NCBI GenBank assembly: GCA_022791815.1
Contig: JAAVZU010000054.1
Coordinates: forward strand, 33,322-97,321
Direction: 5' to 3'
From: Lachnospiraceae bacterium
GTDB taxonomy: Bacteria; Bacillota; Clostridia; Lachnospirales; Lachnospiraceae
Length of the DNA stretch: 64,000 nucleotides
Each line of letters begins with the position of its first letter. Positions within the stretch are counted from its first letter, which is position 1. The translations under genes and the position numbers were made by a program. This document shows positions 27,786 to 38,229 of this stretch, one piece after another. Below the pieces are notes generated by a model. It saw nothing but the letters and a program-made list of their open reading frames with translations. It was not told the DNA's origin and made no database searches.

Positions 27786-28967
27786 ATGAAAAATTTCAGT
27801 AACTATAAGGATTTTGACAGAAAAGAAAATTTACATGATGATTCAAAAGTGGTTCATGGCGCTCTTGGAACAGAACCTTTGACAGGTGCAGTAAGCATGC
27901 CTATTTTTCAGACGGCAACATTTCGTCATCCAGAACTTGGTGTATCAACTGGATATGCATACAGCCGTCTTGAAAACCCAACCCGGCAGGAGTTGGAACG
28001 TACTATGGCAATCTTAGAGGGGGGTATCAGAGGATTTGCATTTTCTAGTGGACAGGCAGCAAATATGGCAGTTTTTTCTTTGCTTAATCCAGGAGATCAT
28101 GTGATTTTATCGGATGATATTTATGGAGGAACATTTCGGATAATAGGAGACATTTTTGAAAAATATGGAATTTCACATACCTATGTAGATATGTCAGACT
28201 TGGAGGCAGTAAAAAGTGTGATACAAAAAAACACAAAAATGTTTTTTGTGGAAACACCAACCAATCCAATGATGAAAGTAGCAGATATCCATGAAATATC
28301 AAAACTTGCAAAAGACGTTGGAGCGATTACAGTTGTTGACAATACCTTTTTATCACCTTATTTTCAGAAACCATTGCAGCTTGGTGCAGATATTGTGACA
28401 CATAGCTCTACTAAGTACTTGAGTGGGCATAATGATGTGATTTCAGGAATCTTGGTTGTAAAAGATAATGAAAAAATTGCAGAACAAATTCATATACATA
28501 TAAAATCTCATGGAAGCCAATTGGCTCCTTTTGACAGTTGGCTGGTATTGAGGGGAATCAAGACCTTGTCAGTCCGTATGAACAGACACAATGAAAATGC
28601 ATATAAAGTGGCAAATTGGCTTTTAGCACATACTAAAGTTAAGAAAGTGTATTATGTCGGTTTTCCAAGCCATAAAAGCTATGAGGTAACTAAAAAACAG
28701 ACAACAGGATTTGGAGGAATGATTTCATTTACTGTGAATAGCAATGAAACAGCGAAACAGATTTTAAAGAAGATAAATCTGATTATGTTTGCAGAAAGCC
28801 TTGGGGGAACAGAGACGTTAATTACTTATCCCAATACCCAAACTCATGAAGATACACCAAAAGCAATAAAAGAAAAACTAGGAATTAATGATTGTTTTCT
28901 TAGATTGTCAGTAGGACTTGAGAATGCAGAGGATATTATTGATGACTTGGAACAGGCATTGGATTAG
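27786..28967 (+). CDS. Cys/Met-metabolism PLP lyase (cystathionine or methionine gamma-lyase type)
   Basis: 393 residues, normal length; start ATG after AGGAGG. Fold-type I PLP enzyme: YAYSRLENPTRQELE (tetramer-site Tyr/Arg), SSGQAANMAVFSLLNPGDH, VETPTNPMMKVADI, VVDNTFLSPYFQKP, and the PLP lysine in THSSTKYLSGHNDVISG. LGGTETLITYPNTQTHEDTP and RLSVGLENAEDIIDDLEQAL are C-terminal family marks. It may cleave cystathionine, methionine or cysteine, or act as a synthase; sequence alone does not decide. It is 11 bp upstream of dapF and probably cotranscribed. Confidence 0.88.
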   Translation: MKNFSNYKDFDRKENLHDDSKVVHGALGTEPLTGAVSMPIFQTATFRHPELGVSTGYAYSRLENPTRQELERTMAILEGGIRGFAFSSGQAANMAVFSLLNPGDHVILSDDIYGGTFRIIGDIFEKYGISHTYVDMSDLEAVKSVIQKNTKMFFVETPTNPMMKVADIHEISKLAKDVGAITVVDNTFLSPYFQKPLQLGADIVTHSSTKYLSGHNDVISGILVVKDNEKIAEQIHIHIKSHGSQLAPFDSWLVLRGIKTLSVRMNRHNENAYKVANWLLAHTKVKKVYYVGFPSHKSYEVTKKQTTGFGGMISFTVNSNETAKQILKKINLIMFAESLGGTETLITYPNTQTHEDTPKAIKEKLGINDCFLRLSVGLENAEDIIDDLEQALD

Positions 28968-28978
28968 GAGTTAACGAT

Positions 28979-29830
28979 ATGAGATTTACAAAGATGCAGG
29001 CATTTGGAAATGATTATGTATATATTGACGTGATTCATCAGAAGTTAAATAATCCTTCTGAATTGGCGAGATTTATTAGTAATAGACACTTGGGAGTGGG
29101 AGCTGATGGTATGGTTTTAATTTGTCCATCAGACAAAGCAGATTTTCAGATGCGTATATTTAATCCAGATGGTACTGAAGCAGAAATGTGTGGAAATGCA
29201 TTACGCAGTGTTGGTAAATATGTTTATGATCATGGGTTAACAGGAAAAAGGGAAGTGGTGATTGAAACATTAGGCGGAATTAAATTTTTAAAATTGTTTG
29301 TAGACAATGAGAAAGTATCCAATATATGTGCAGATATTGGAGAACCAATCCTATCAGTAAAAGAAATACCAGTCTATACTGATTTAAAAGAATTTATCGA
29401 ACAGCCAGTAGAGATATTGGGAGATTCTCTTTTCATGACGGCTGTTTCTTGGGGGAATCCACATTGTGTAATTTATGTAGATTCAGTAAAAGAATGGGAT
29501 GTAGAAAAATATGGATCGGAAATAGAAAATAAGACTTCTTTGTTTCCTAATAAGACAAATGTAACTTTTGCCGAGTTAGTGAACAGGAATTATATTAAAA
29601 TAAGAGAATGGGAGCGTGGCACAGGGGAGACAATCGGATGTGGTACAGGTTGTGCAACAGCAGTAGTTGCAGGGGTATTAACGAATCGCTGTGAACGTCG
29701 TGTAACAGTAGAGCAGATAGGGGGAATTTTGGAGATTGAGTGGGACGAAGTAACAAATCATCTAATAATGGTAGGTCCTTCTTATACTGTATATGAAGGA
29801 GAAATTTTCTTACCTTTACAAAATAAATAG
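28979..29830 (+). CDS. dapF: Diaminopimelate epimerase
   Basis: 283 residues. Interconverts LL- and meso-DAP in lysine and cell-wall precursor synthesis. The two catalytic cysteines are visible: C71 in FNPDGTEAEMCGNALR and C221 in ERGTGETIGCGTGCATAVV. Start ATG after TAGGAG. Placed between the PLP lyase and murE, directly ahead of the ligase that uses its product. Confidence 0.96.
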   Translation: MRFTKMQAFGNDYVYIDVIHQKLNNPSELARFISNRHLGVGADGMVLICPSDKADFQMRIFNPDGTEAEMCGNALRSVGKYVYDHGLTGKREVVIETLGGIKFLKLFVDNEKVSNICADIGEPILSVKEIPVYTDLKEFIEQPVEILGDSLFMTAVSWGNPHCVIYVDSVKEWDVEKYGSEIENKTSLFPNKTNVTFAELVNRNYIKIREWERGTGETIGCGTGCATAVVAGVLTNRCERRVTVEQIGGILEIEWDEVTNHLIMVGPSYTVYEGEIFLPLQNK

Positions 29831-29889
29831 GAATTATTTGTATTTAATAGAGCAATTGACAATAGAAAATTTATGAAAGGAGACAAAAG

Positions 29890-31389
29890 ATGAAATTAGA
29901 ACAAATTTGTACAAACTTATCATATCAATGTATAAAAGGGTCTATGGATGTTGAAGTAGAAGATATTATTTATGATTCACGTAAAATAAAAAAAGGTGTA
30001 ATGTTTGTCTGTTTGTCAGGAGCAATAACAGATGGGCATAAATATATTTCAGAGGTTGTGGAAAAAGGTGTTTCTGTAATTGTATTAGAAAGGGAAAAAG
30101 AAGCATATCAAATTCCAGAAGGAATCACTGTATTAAAAGTATCATCTGCAAGAAAAGCACTTGCTTATATGTCAGCAGCATTTTTTCACCATCCTGCAAG
30201 TAAGTTGGTTACGGTTGGTGTAACTGGAACAAATGGAAAAACAACTACAACCTATATGATAAAGGGGATGTTGGAAAGTGTGGGGAAAAAGGCCGGATTG
30301 ATAGGAACAAATGGAGCAATGATTGGAGAGCAGAAATTACCTTTGAAAAATACAACACCAGAATCGTATGAACTTCATCACCTGTTTGCAACAATGATAG
30401 AGCAAGGCTGCCAATATGTTATTATGGAGATTTCTTCCCAAGGATTAAAAATGGATCGGACAGCTGGAATTACATTTGATTATGGAATTTTTACAAACCT
30501 TTCTCCAGACCATATTGGACCAAATGAACATGATACTTTTGTTGAATATATGGAATGTAAAAGTATTCTTTTTCGCCAATGTAAATGTGGAATAGTCAAT
30601 ATAGATGATCCTTATTATAAGAAGATTTTACAAAACCATACTTGTCAGGTTAAAACGTTTTCTACAATTTCAGTTAAGAAACCTGATATGAATATAGATT
30701 TGATGGCTTCGTATATAGAGACTATAAATGAAAATGGGAAACTTGGAATGCATTTTTATGTAAATGGACTTATAAATGGAGATATGCGGGTATATATTCC
30801 AGGAAAGTTTTCAGTATATAATGCATTGGCTGCTATGCTTACCTGTCATTTGATAGGCATTACTGATATTGAGATACAAAAAGGGCTTGAACAGGTACAG
30901 GTAAAGGGACGTTTAGAATTCCTTCCAGTATCAAGAGGTTATACTATGTTGATTGATTATGCACATAATCGGGAAAGTACAGAAAATGTATTGTCAGCCT
31001 TGTTACAATATCATCCCAGACATTTAATTTGTGTATATGGATGTGGTGGAAACCGTTCTAAGCTGCGACGTTATGACATGGGGGAAATTACTGGTCGGAT
31101 GGCGGATTTGTGTGTATTGACATGTGATAATCCCCGAAATGAGGAAATTTGTGATATCAATGCAGATATTAAGGTAGGAATCGAAAAGGGCAGAGGAAGT
31201 TATGTGGAAATTGATGACAGAAAAAAGGCTATTGCATGGAGTATGTCAAAAGCAAAACAGGGAGATATTATTTTATTATTGGGTAAAGGACATGAGGATT
31301 ATCAAGAAATCAAAGGTGTCAAATATAATTTTGACGAACGGGAAGTAGTAAGTGAAATATTAAGAAACACAGATGAAAAAAATCAATAA
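29890..31389 (+). CDS. murE: UDP-MurNAc-tripeptide synthetase, meso-DAP type
   Basis: 499 residues. Adds the third stem-peptide residue to UDP-MurNAc-L-Ala-D-Glu. P-loop GVTGTNGKTT at 110-119, substrate-loop NTTPES, carbamylated-Lys region around YMECKSILF, and the specificity motif DNPR at 413-416, which marks meso-DAP rather than lysine addition. Start ATG after AAAGGAG. Neighbours agree: dapF makes meso-DAP upstream, and an asparagine-synthase-like amidotransferase lies 17 bp downstream. Confidence 0.95.
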   Translation: MKLEQICTNLSYQCIKGSMDVEVEDIIYDSRKIKKGVMFVCLSGAITDGHKYISEVVEKGVSVIVLEREKEAYQIPEGITVLKVSSARKALAYMSAAFFHHPASKLVTVGVTGTNGKTTTTYMIKGMLESVGKKAGLIGTNGAMIGEQKLPLKNTTPESYELHHLFATMIEQGCQYVIMEISSQGLKMDRTAGITFDYGIFTNLSPDHIGPNEHDTFVEYMECKSILFRQCKCGIVNIDDPYYKKILQNHTCQVKTFSTISVKKPDMNIDLMASYIETINENGKLGMHFYVNGLINGDMRVYIPGKFSVYNALAAMLTCHLIGITDIEIQKGLEQVQVKGRLEFLPVSRGYTMLIDYAHNRESTENVLSALLQYHPRHLICVYGCGGNRSKLRRYDMGEITGRMADLCVLTCDNPRNEEICDINADIKVGIEKGRGSYVEIDDRKKAIAWSMSKAKQGDIILLLGKGHEDYQEIKGVKYNFDEREVVSEILRNTDEKNQ

Positions 31390-31406
31390 AGGAAGGAATG
31401 ATAAAA

Positions 31407-33257
31407 ATGTGCGGAATTTGTGGAGCCGTTGGAAATGTAAGAGGAGGAAAACAGGTAATTTCTAATATGATGAAGGTGATAGAGCATCGGGGACCAGATG
31501 GTGGAGATTGCTATGTAACGGAAGGTGTAATGATTGGTTTCCAGAGACTTAGCATCATTGATCAGGAGGCAGGAATGCAGCCAATGTTCAATGAAGATAA
31601 GAGTAAAGTATTAGTCTTTAACGGAGAAATTTATAATTATAAGCAGCTTAGAGCAATACTTGAGCAAAAAGGACACAATTTTCAGACGGCTTCTGATTCC
31701 GAGGTACTTGTTCACGGATATGAGGAATTTAACATAGATATCTTGAATGAACTGTATGGAATGTTTGGTTTTGCAGTTTGGGATGAAGAGAAGAAAGAAT
31801 TATTTGCTGCAAGGGATTATTTTGGTATTAAGCCTTTCTATTATGCGGTAATAGATAATGCGTTAGTTTTTGCTTCAGAGATTAAGAGCATATTACAATA
31901 CCCGGGATATTACAAGGAGGTAAATGAAGATGCACTAGAGCAGTATTTGTCTTTTGAATATTCTGCTCTTCCAGAGACATTTTTCAAAGGTATCTATAAA
32001 TTAATGCCAGGGCATTATCTTATATATAGGGAGCAACAACTGAAGGTAGTTCGTTACTTTGAGCCAACCTTACAGCCATCCCGGCAAAAAAGTCAGTCAA
32101 AGATGATTCAAGAGGTGGAAGATAGCATATATCAATCTGTGCAAAGGCACTTGATAAGTGATGTGGAAGTGGGGAGTTTCCTTTCTGGCGGTGTGGATTC
32201 CAGTTTACTTGTGGCAATGTCAGGAGTGAAACAGACATTTACAGTAGGATTTGACAAAGAAGGTGAATTATATAATGAAACTGGTCATGCTAAGAAGTTG
32301 ACAGAGAATCTCAAGGTTAAGAACCATTGCAGGTATATTGGGAAAGATGAATTTAAAAAGGCAGTTCCTAATGTAATGTATCACATGGACGAACCGGCAG
32401 GAGATGCTGCTGTTGTGGCATTATATTTTCTAGCAAGAGAGGCTTCAAAGAAAGTAAAGGTTGTATTGTCAGGAGAGGGTTCTGATGAGTTGTTTGGTGG
32501 ATATAATGTTTATCTGGAACCTAAAATGCGTCAGTGTTTAAATTGGATTCCTAAAGGAATTAGGAAACGAGTAGCAGATATGATGAAAAATTCTTCAGGG
32601 AATATGAAGGGGCGAAATTATTTAATGCGTTCTATTAAACCATTAAGCCGATGGTATATAGGAAATGTATATATTTTTCATGAGAAGGAAAAAGATAAGT
32701 TGTTAAAGCGGAGAAGTGGGATGGGAGATCCAAAGAAACTTTTGAAGGAGGATTTTCTTAAAGTAAGTGGATTAAAGGATTCTGACCAAATGCAGTCTAT
32801 TGATTTGAAATACTGGCTTCCTGGGGATATTTTGCAAAAGGCGGACAAGATGAGCATGGCACATTCGCTGGAAGTCAGGGTACCATTTCTGGATAGGGAG
32901 GTATTTCAGGTTGCAAGACAGATTCCTCATGGGATGAAAACAAAGCATTATACTACAAAATATGTTTTAAGGAAGGCAACAGCTGGTTACCTTCCTAAGG
33001 AGACCGCATATAGAAAGAAACTTGGTTTTCCGATTCCTATTAGAAACTGGTTAAAAGAGGATGACTGGTATGAACAGATTAAGGAAGCCTTTACTGGAGA
33101 GACGGCATTTTTATATTTTCATACTAATTATCTTTTAAAATTATTGGAGGAACATCGGGCAGGTGAAGAGGATAACAGCAAAAAGATTTGGACAATCTAT
33201 GCATTTTTGGTATGGCACCAGGTGTTTTTTGAAGGAATGACAGTTTCAAATGTTTAA
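31407..33257 (+). CDS. asnB: AsnB-type glutamine amidotransferase (asparagine synthetase family)
   Basis: 616 residues. I chose ATG 31407 so that Cys2 (MCGICGAVG) is the N-terminal nucleophile after Met removal; GGAAGG lies 10 bases upstream, and the ATG three codons earlier would bury it. Class II glutaminase domain ~1-200 (HRGPDGGDCY, FNGEIYNY), synthetase domain from ~230 with PP-loop SGGVDSS at 260-266 and SGEGSDELFGGYN. The family makes asparagine, but some AsnB proteins amidate meso-DAP in peptidoglycan; being the third gene after dapF and murE favours that role here (inference). Confidence 0.9.
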   Translation: MCGICGAVGNVRGGKQVISNMMKVIEHRGPDGGDCYVTEGVMIGFQRLSIIDQEAGMQPMFNEDKSKVLVFNGEIYNYKQLRAILEQKGHNFQTASDSEVLVHGYEEFNIDILNELYGMFGFAVWDEEKKELFAARDYFGIKPFYYAVIDNALVFASEIKSILQYPGYYKEVNEDALEQYLSFEYSALPETFFKGIYKLMPGHYLIYREQQLKVVRYFEPTLQPSRQKSQSKMIQEVEDSIYQSVQRHLISDVEVGSFLSGGVDSSLLVAMSGVKQTFTVGFDKEGELYNETGHAKKLTENLKVKNHCRYIGKDEFKKAVPNVMYHMDEPAGDAAVVALYFLAREASKKVKVVLSGEGSDELFGGYNVYLEPKMRQCLNWIPKGIRKRVADMMKNSSGNMKGRNYLMRSIKPLSRWYIGNVYIFHEKEKDKLLKRRSGMGDPKKLLKEDFLKVSGLKDSDQMQSIDLKYWLPGDILQKADKMSMAHSLEVRVPFLDREVFQVARQIPHGMKTKHYTTKYVLRKATAGYLPKETAYRKKLGFPIPIRNWLKEDDWYEQIKEAFTGETAFLYFHTNYLLKLLEEHRAGEEDNSKKIWTIYAFLVWHQVFFEGMTVSNV

Positions 33258-33293
33258 ATTGTTACTATTTTGAACAAATATATTTTTACAATC

Positions 33294-33322
33294 TTGACAA
33301 ATTAGAAAAAAAATATTATAGT
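33294..33322 (+). promoter_or_regulatory. Sigma-A promoter of the valS T-box leader
   Basis: TTGACA (33294-33299), 17-bp spacer, TATAGT (33317-33322). It places the transcript start about 20 nt ahead of the T-box stem I. Confidence 0.85.
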
Positions 33323-33346
33323 TAGACATAAGATTTTGAAAAATGT

Positions 33347-33590
33347 GATGATGAAGAGGAGTACATGCATAACCTATCCAGAGAGAATCATTAAAGATAT
33401 TTAACTTTGCTGTAAGATGATTTATAGAAGTATGTGTGGAAGGTAGCTTCGGAACAGTGTTTGTGAAAAGGTTGTTTAGTAGCAGATAACGGGTGGCTTC
33501 GTTAAAGGCTATGAGATGACAGCAGTTGCTGTCATAAATTAAGGTGGTACCACGGCTTTTCGTCCTTTTTGGATGAAGAGCCGTTTTTTA
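33347..33590 (+). promoter_or_regulatory. T-box riboswitch, valine specifier
   Basis: Stem I opens with GAAGAGGAGTA (AGTA at 33360-33363) and closes with GGAAG-GTA-G-CTTC, placing GTA (33443-33445), a valine codon, in the specifier loop followed by a purine. The T-box motif AAGGTGGTACCACG (33541-33554) contains TGGT, which pairs with the tRNA acceptor ACCA end. The terminator CGGCTTTTCGTCC / GGATGAAGAGCCG with TTTTTT ends at 33589. Uncharged tRNA-Val would favour antitermination and valS expression. Confidence 0.93.
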
Positions 33591-33742
33591 TATCAATAGG
33601 AGAGTGTTCTACAAATTAAAAAACACTCTAGGGAAATCACATTGTGGCGGAATAAAAAGTTACTTTTTATTTCTTTAGAATTATTCCATAAGATAATGGT
33701 ACACTAATTTTCAATTATAAAAACAGAAAAGGAAAGATGAAC
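33591..33742 (+). other. Hairpins between the T-box and valS
   Basis: Two further stems: AGAGTGTT...AACACTCT (33601-33628) and GGAATAA...TTATTCC (33651-33688). They lie past the regulatory terminator and before the valS ribosome site; role not evident. Confidence 0.5.
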
Positions 33743-36412
33743 ATGGCAAAAGAATTAGAAAAAACATATAATCCTCAGGAAATTGAGGGAAGATTATATG
33801 AAAAATGGCTTGACAAAAAATATTTTCATGCAGAGGTGGATAGAAGTAAAAAACCTTTTACTATTGTAATTCCGCCTCCAAACATTACAGGTAAATTACA
33901 CATGGGACATGCACTGGATAATACCATGCAGGATATTTTAATCCGTTTTAAGAGAATGCAGGGATATAATGCATTATGGATGCCAGGAACAGACCATGCC
34001 AGCATTTCAACTGAGGTAAAAGTTATTGACCAGTTAAAAAAGGAAGGTATTGATAAAGAGGATATAGGAAGAGAAGGTTTCCTAAAGAGAACATGGGAGT
34101 GGAAAGAAGAATATGGTGGAACAATTATCAGCCAGTTAAAGAAAATGGGTTCTTCTTGTGATTGGGACAGAGAGCGTTTTACTTTGGATGAAGGTTGTTC
34201 AAAGGCAGTAGAAGAAGTTTTTATTAAACTTCATAAAAAAGGGCTTATCTACAAAGGCTCCAGAATTATTAACTGGTGTCCAGTCTGTCAGACTTCTATT
34301 TCAGATGCAGAGGTGGAACATGAAGAGCAGGCAGGGCATTTCTGGCATATCAATTACCCAATTGCAGGAGAAGAGGGAAGATTTGTAGAAATTGCAACCA
34401 CAAGACCAGAGACCTTACTTGGAGATACAGCAGTAGCAGTACATCCTGACGATGAAAGATATCAGGATTTGATTGGAAAGAATGTAATTCTTCCTCTTGT
34501 GAATAAAGAGATACCAGTAGTAGCAGATTCTTATGTAGATAAAGAATTTGGTACAGGCGTGGTTAAAATTACACCAGCACATGACCCTAACGACTTTGAA
34601 GTTGGAAAACGGCATAATTTAGAAGAAATAAATATTATGAATGATGATGCCACTATCAATGAAAAGGGTGGTAAATATGCAGGAATGGATCGTTACGAGG
34701 CAAGAAAACAAATGGTAAAAGATTTGGATGAGCTGGGATTATTGGTAAAGGTTGAAGACCATACTCATAATGTAGGAACGCATGACAGATGTAAAACAAC
34801 CGTAGAACCAATGATTAAACAACAGTGGTTTGTAAAAATGGAAGAACTTGCGAAACCTGCAATAGATGCTTTAAAAAACAAAGATTTGAAATTTGTGCCA
34901 GAGCGTTTTGATAAGACATATCTGCACTGGCTGGAAAATATCCGTGACTGGTGTATCTCCAGACAATTGTGGTGGGGACACAGAATACCAGCATACTACT
35001 GTGATTCTTGTGGTGAAATTGTTATTGCAAGGTCATCTGAGCGTCCATGTACCTGTCCAAAATGTGGACATGATAAATTGACACAAGATCCAGATACTTT
35101 AGATACTTGGTTTAGTTCTGCACTTTGGCCATTTTCTACACTTGGCTGGCCAGATAAGACAGAAGAACTTGATTACTTCTATCCAACCAATGTATTGGTA
35201 ACTGGATATGATATTATTTTCTTCTGGGTAATCCGTATGGTATTCTCAGGACTTGAGCATACTGGCAAGACACCATTTGATACAGTATTGATTCATGGTT
35301 TGGTGCGGGATTCCCAAGGACGTAAAATGAGTAAATCCCTTGGTAATGGTATTGACCCGTTGGAAATTATTGAACAGTATGGAGCGGATGCTCTTCGTTT
35401 AACTTTAATTACTGGAAATGCACCAGGAAATGATATGCGTTTTTATGTGGAACGTGTAGAGGCAAGCAGAAACTTTGCAAATAAAGTATGGAATGCCTCC
35501 CGTTTTATTATGATGAATCTAGAAAAGAGTGAGGGGCTGGATGCTGTCACGCTAGATTCTCTTACACAGGCAGATAAGTGGATTTTATCTAAAGTAAATA
35601 CTCTTGCGAAGGATGTTACTGAAAACATGGAAAGCTATGAGCTTGGTATTGCAGTACAAAAGATTTATGATTTTATATGGGAAGAATTCTGCGATTGGTA
35701 TATTGAAATGGTAAAACCAAGATTATACAGTGATACAGATGAAACAAAAGCATCCGCTTTGTGGACTTTAAAGACAGTATTAATTCAGTCATTGAAATTA
35801 TTACATCCATATATGCCATTTATTACAGAAGAAATCTTCTGTACTCTTCAGGAGGCTTTGGGAGAATGTGAACAGGAGTCTATTATGATATCTGCATGGC
35901 CTGTTTGGCAGGAGTTATGGAACTATGGAAGTGATGAGGAGGCTGTGGAAACCATTAAGGCAGCCGTAAAAGGAATCCGTAATGTGCGTGCAGAAATGAA
36001 TGTACCTCCAAGTAAAAAGGCTATGGTTATTGTTGTTTCGGAAGAGGAAAAAATTCGTACAATATTTGAAACCAGCAAGCTGTTTTTTGCAACTTTAGGA
36101 TATGCCAGTGAAGTACAAATTAGGGAAAATAAAGATGGTATTGCCGAAGATGCAGTTTCTACAGTAATTCATGGAGCAACTATTTATATGCCATTTGCAG
36201 AGCTTGTGGATATTGAAAAAGAAGTGGAACGTTTGGAAAAAGAAGAAAAACGTCTTATCGGGGAATTAAAACGGGTAAATGGTATGTTAAATAATGAAAA
36301 ATTTATCAGCAAAGCTCCAGAAGCGAAAATAAATGAAGAAAAAGCTAAGTTAGAAAAATATACAGATATGATGAATCAGGTACAGGAACGTTTGGCACAA
36401 TTGAAAAAATAA
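33743..36412 (+). CDS. valS: Valyl-tRNA synthetase
   Basis: 889 residues. Class Ia synthetase: HIGH-type motif [16 protein letters not shown] near 47, editing domain ([17 protein letters not shown]), KMSKS motif [16 protein letters not shown], and the C-terminal coiled-coil arm ([19 protein letters not shown]) peculiar to ValRS. I prefer ATG 33743 ([11 protein letters not shown]), with AAGGA about 9 bases upstream; an ATG two codons earlier sits too close to it. Controlled by the T-box leader and ended by the terminator at 36421. Confidence 0.97.
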   Translation: MAKELEKTYNPQEIEGRLYEKWLDKKYFHAEVDRSKKPFTIVIPPPNITGKLHMGHALDNTMQDILIRFKRMQGYNALWMPGTDHASISTEVKVIDQLKKEGIDKEDIGREGFLKRTWEWKEEYGGTIISQLKKMGSSCDWDRERFTLDEGCSKAVEEVFIKLHKKGLIYKGSRIINWCPVCQTSISDAEVEHEEQAGHFWHINYPIAGEEGRFVEIATTRPETLLGDTAVAVHPDDERYQDLIGKNVILPLVNKEIPVVADSYVDKEFGTGVVKITPAHDPNDFEVGKRHNLEEINIMNDDATINEKGGKYAGMDRYEARKQMVKDLDELGLLVKVEDHTHNVGTHDRCKTTVEPMIKQQWFVKMEELAKPAIDALKNKDLKFVPERFDKTYLHWLENIRDWCISRQLWWGHRIPAYYCDSCGEIVIARSSERPCTCPKCGHDKLTQDPDTLDTWFSSALWPFSTLGWPDKTEELDYFYPTNVLVTGYDIIFFWVIRMVFSGLEHTGKTPFDTVLIHGLVRDSQGRKMSKSLGNGIDPLEIIEQYGADALRLTLITGNAPGNDMRFYVERVEASRNFANKVWNASRFIMMNLEKSEGLDAVTLDSLTQADKWILSKVNTLAKDVTENMESYELGIAVQKIYDFIWEEFCDWYIEMVKPRLYSDTDETKASALWTLKTVLIQSLKLLHPYMPFITEEIFCTLQEALGECEQESIMISAWPVWQELWNYGSDEEAVETIKAAVKGIRNVRAEMNVPPSKKAMVIVVSEEEKIRTIFETSKLFFATLGYASEVQIRENKDGIAEDAVSTVIHGATIYMPFAELVDIEKEVERLEKEEKRLIGELKRVNGMLNNEKFISKAPEAKINEEKAKLEKYTDMMNQVQERLAQLKK

Positions 36413-36420
36413 AAGAACTA

Positions 36421-36460
36421 GGGCATCTGGAAAATTTTGGTTTTCCAGATGCCAATTTTG
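36421..36460 (+). terminator. Terminator after valS
   Basis: GGCATCTGGAAAA and TTTTCCAGATGCC form a perfect 13-bp stem with loop TTTTGG, followed by AATTTTG. Confidence 0.88.
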
Positions 36461-36530
36461 TATACAAAATTGGTAATTGCCAAACTTGTCCAATTCTATT
36501 CATGTTTTATGTGTTGTTATGGTCAATACA

Positions 36531-36560
36531 GTAAATACACAGGCCTATGTGAATTGTTAC
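36531..36560. repeat. Degenerate leader-class palindromic repeat
   Basis: Begins GTAAATACACAGG and ends TGTGAATTGTTAC. Spacing and ends fit the 31-bp family (1674, 8886, 24939). It lies upstream of the fapA promoter. Confidence 0.5.
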
Positions 36561-36589
36561 ACATAATCATAGTTAGAATAGAATAAACA

Positions 36590-36618
36590 TTGCATGATAT
36601 GGAAAATAATGGTATAAT
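36590..36618 (+). promoter_or_regulatory. Sigma-A promoter of the DUF342 gene
   Basis: TTGCAT (36590-36595), 17-bp spacer, TATAAT (36613-36618), about 42 bp before the start codon. Confidence 0.75.
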
Positions 36619-36659
36619 ATTTTTATATATTATAAGTGATAGAAAAAGAGGTGATTATT

Positions 36660-38042
36660 ATGGAAAAGAAAGAAGAACCCAAAATAGAAGTACGGGTTGC
36701 CCCGGATGGATTATCAGCATTTCTAAAGATTGAACCACAAAGAAACGGACAGGATTTAATAGAGCAGATAAAAGAAGAATTGGAAGCAAAACAAGTTACC
36801 TATGGAATTGATTGGAATTTGATTGAGAGCATTGTGAAAGAAAAGAGGTATTTTCAGGAATTTCAAATTGCGAAAGGTATGGAACCACAATCTGGCGAGG
36901 ACGGGTATTATGAATATCTTTTTGATAAAGATATTGATGTGAAACCAAGAATTTTAAAAGATGGTTCTGTAGATTATAGGAGCATGGGAGAGGTACCTAT
37001 TGTTAAAGAAAATCAAGAATTGGCAAGATATCATCCAGCAACAGAAGGCAAGAATGGAAAAAGTGTACGTGGCGAAGAAATAATTGGAAGAAAGGGAAAA
37101 GACTTACAGGCTTTAAAAGGTAAGGGATTTACTGTTTCAGAAGATAAGACTTTGTATCGGGCAGCGATAACAGGAAAAGTAACTGCTCAGGCCAGAATGC
37201 TAAAGGTAAGCAGCTTGTTAGAAATTAATGGAGACGTGTCTATTTCTACAGGCGGAGTGAATTTTGCTGGAGATGTTTTAATTAGAGGAAATGTTCTATC
37301 TGGAACACAAGTGAGTGTGCAAGGTGACATTGAAGTAAATGGATGTGTAGAGGCTGCTGTTTTAACTGCTGGAAAGAATGTTGTGATAAAGAATGGCATG
37401 CAGGGAAATGGAAAAGGTATCATTCGTGCAGGAGGTAATGTATCAGGAAAGTTTTTTGAGCAGGTTTCTATTGAGGCAAAAGGAAACGTTTCTGCAAATG
37501 CTATTATGAACTGTGATATTCAGAGTGGCAATGCCATACAGGTAGCTGGAAGGCTTGGAATCATTGTAGGAGGAAAAGTTTCTGCACTAAGTGAAATTGA
37601 AGCAACCATAATTGGGAATATGGCAGAGACAAAGACTTCTCTTGAAGTGGGAACCAGTGAAAATTTGTTTTCAGAGATGCAGAAGTTAGAGCAGCAGACG
37701 AACGATATTTCAATGGAAATTGTAAAATATAGCAATGCATTGAAAAAATTATCCGAAATCATAGAAAAACAGGGACAGACATCAGAGATGCAAAAGAATA
37801 AAATTTCTATTATGCGGAAGAAGATTGAAAGAGAAGCAGTATTATCTGATTTAGAGAATCAAAAAGCCCAATTGGCAGAAAAAATGGGTAAGTGTTCTAA
37901 TGCAAAAATAATTGTTTTAAAGTCAATTTATCCTGGAACCAGTCTTACTATCAATGGTATCACAGAACGGATTAAGACAGAGAATTATAACAGCACATAT
38001 CAGAAAAAAGGCTACGAAATTAGTTTTGTTTCTAATATTTAG
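36660..38042 (+). CDS. FapA/DUF342 family protein
   Basis: 460 residues from MEKKEEPKIEVRVAPDG (GAGGTG 9 bases upstream). Residues ~70-160 match the conserved DUF342 N-terminal part (YEYLFDKDIDVKPRILKDGSVDYRSMG; PATEGKNGKSVRGEEI, in segments). The middle is a right-handed beta-helix with repeated G-x-V/I steps (GGVNFAGDVLIRGNVLSGTQ). The C-terminus is a coiled coil (~330-415). Named after a flagellar assembly protein, but no flagellar gene is in the window, and the family is widespread in non-motile Firmicutes; a polymer- or membrane-associated role is possible. Soluble, no signal peptide. Confidence 0.85.
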   Translation: MEKKEEPKIEVRVAPDGLSAFLKIEPQRNGQDLIEQIKEELEAKQVTYGIDWNLIESIVKEKRYFQEFQIAKGMEPQSGEDGYYEYLFDKDIDVKPRILKDGSVDYRSMGEVPIVKENQELARYHPATEGKNGKSVRGEEIIGRKGKDLQALKGKGFTVSEDKTLYRAAITGKVTAQARMLKVSSLLEINGDVSISTGGVNFAGDVLIRGNVLSGTQVSVQGDIEVNGCVEAAVLTAGKNVVIKNGMQGNGKGIIRAGGNVSGKFFEQVSIEAKGNVSANAIMNCDIQSGNAIQVAGRLGIIVGGKVSALSEIEATIIGNMAETKTSLEVGTSENLFSEMQKLEQQTNDISMEIVKYSNALKKLSEIIEKQGQTSEMQKNKISIMRKKIEREAVLSDLENQKAQLAEKMGKCSNAKIIVLKSIYPGTSLTINGITERIKTENYNSTYQKKGYEISFVSNI

Positions 38043-38140
38043 TCATATAGTGACGAAGAGTATCGTTTGTTTGGGAAAAAACAATATAAAAAATTTTGGA
38101 AAACTATTGACTTTTAGGTATAGAAAACATTATCATGTAT

Positions 38141-38183
38141 AAGAGGCCGCACATAAGATTCGGTTTTATGTGTGGCTCTTTTC
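38141..38183 (+). terminator. Terminator after the DUF342 gene
   Basis: AAGAGGCCGCACATAA pairs with TTATGTGTGGCTCTT, followed by TTCTAC. Stem of about 15 bp. Confidence 0.85.
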
Positions 38184-38229
38184 TACATAACAGATATAAA
38201 GGAATGAAATATAGATAGGTGAAGTGATT

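Noticed and set aside
36660..38042. Flagellar operon implied by the FapA name and FliB-like gene
   Set aside because: No flagellar structural, export or motor gene is present; both families are common in non-flagellated Firmicutes.
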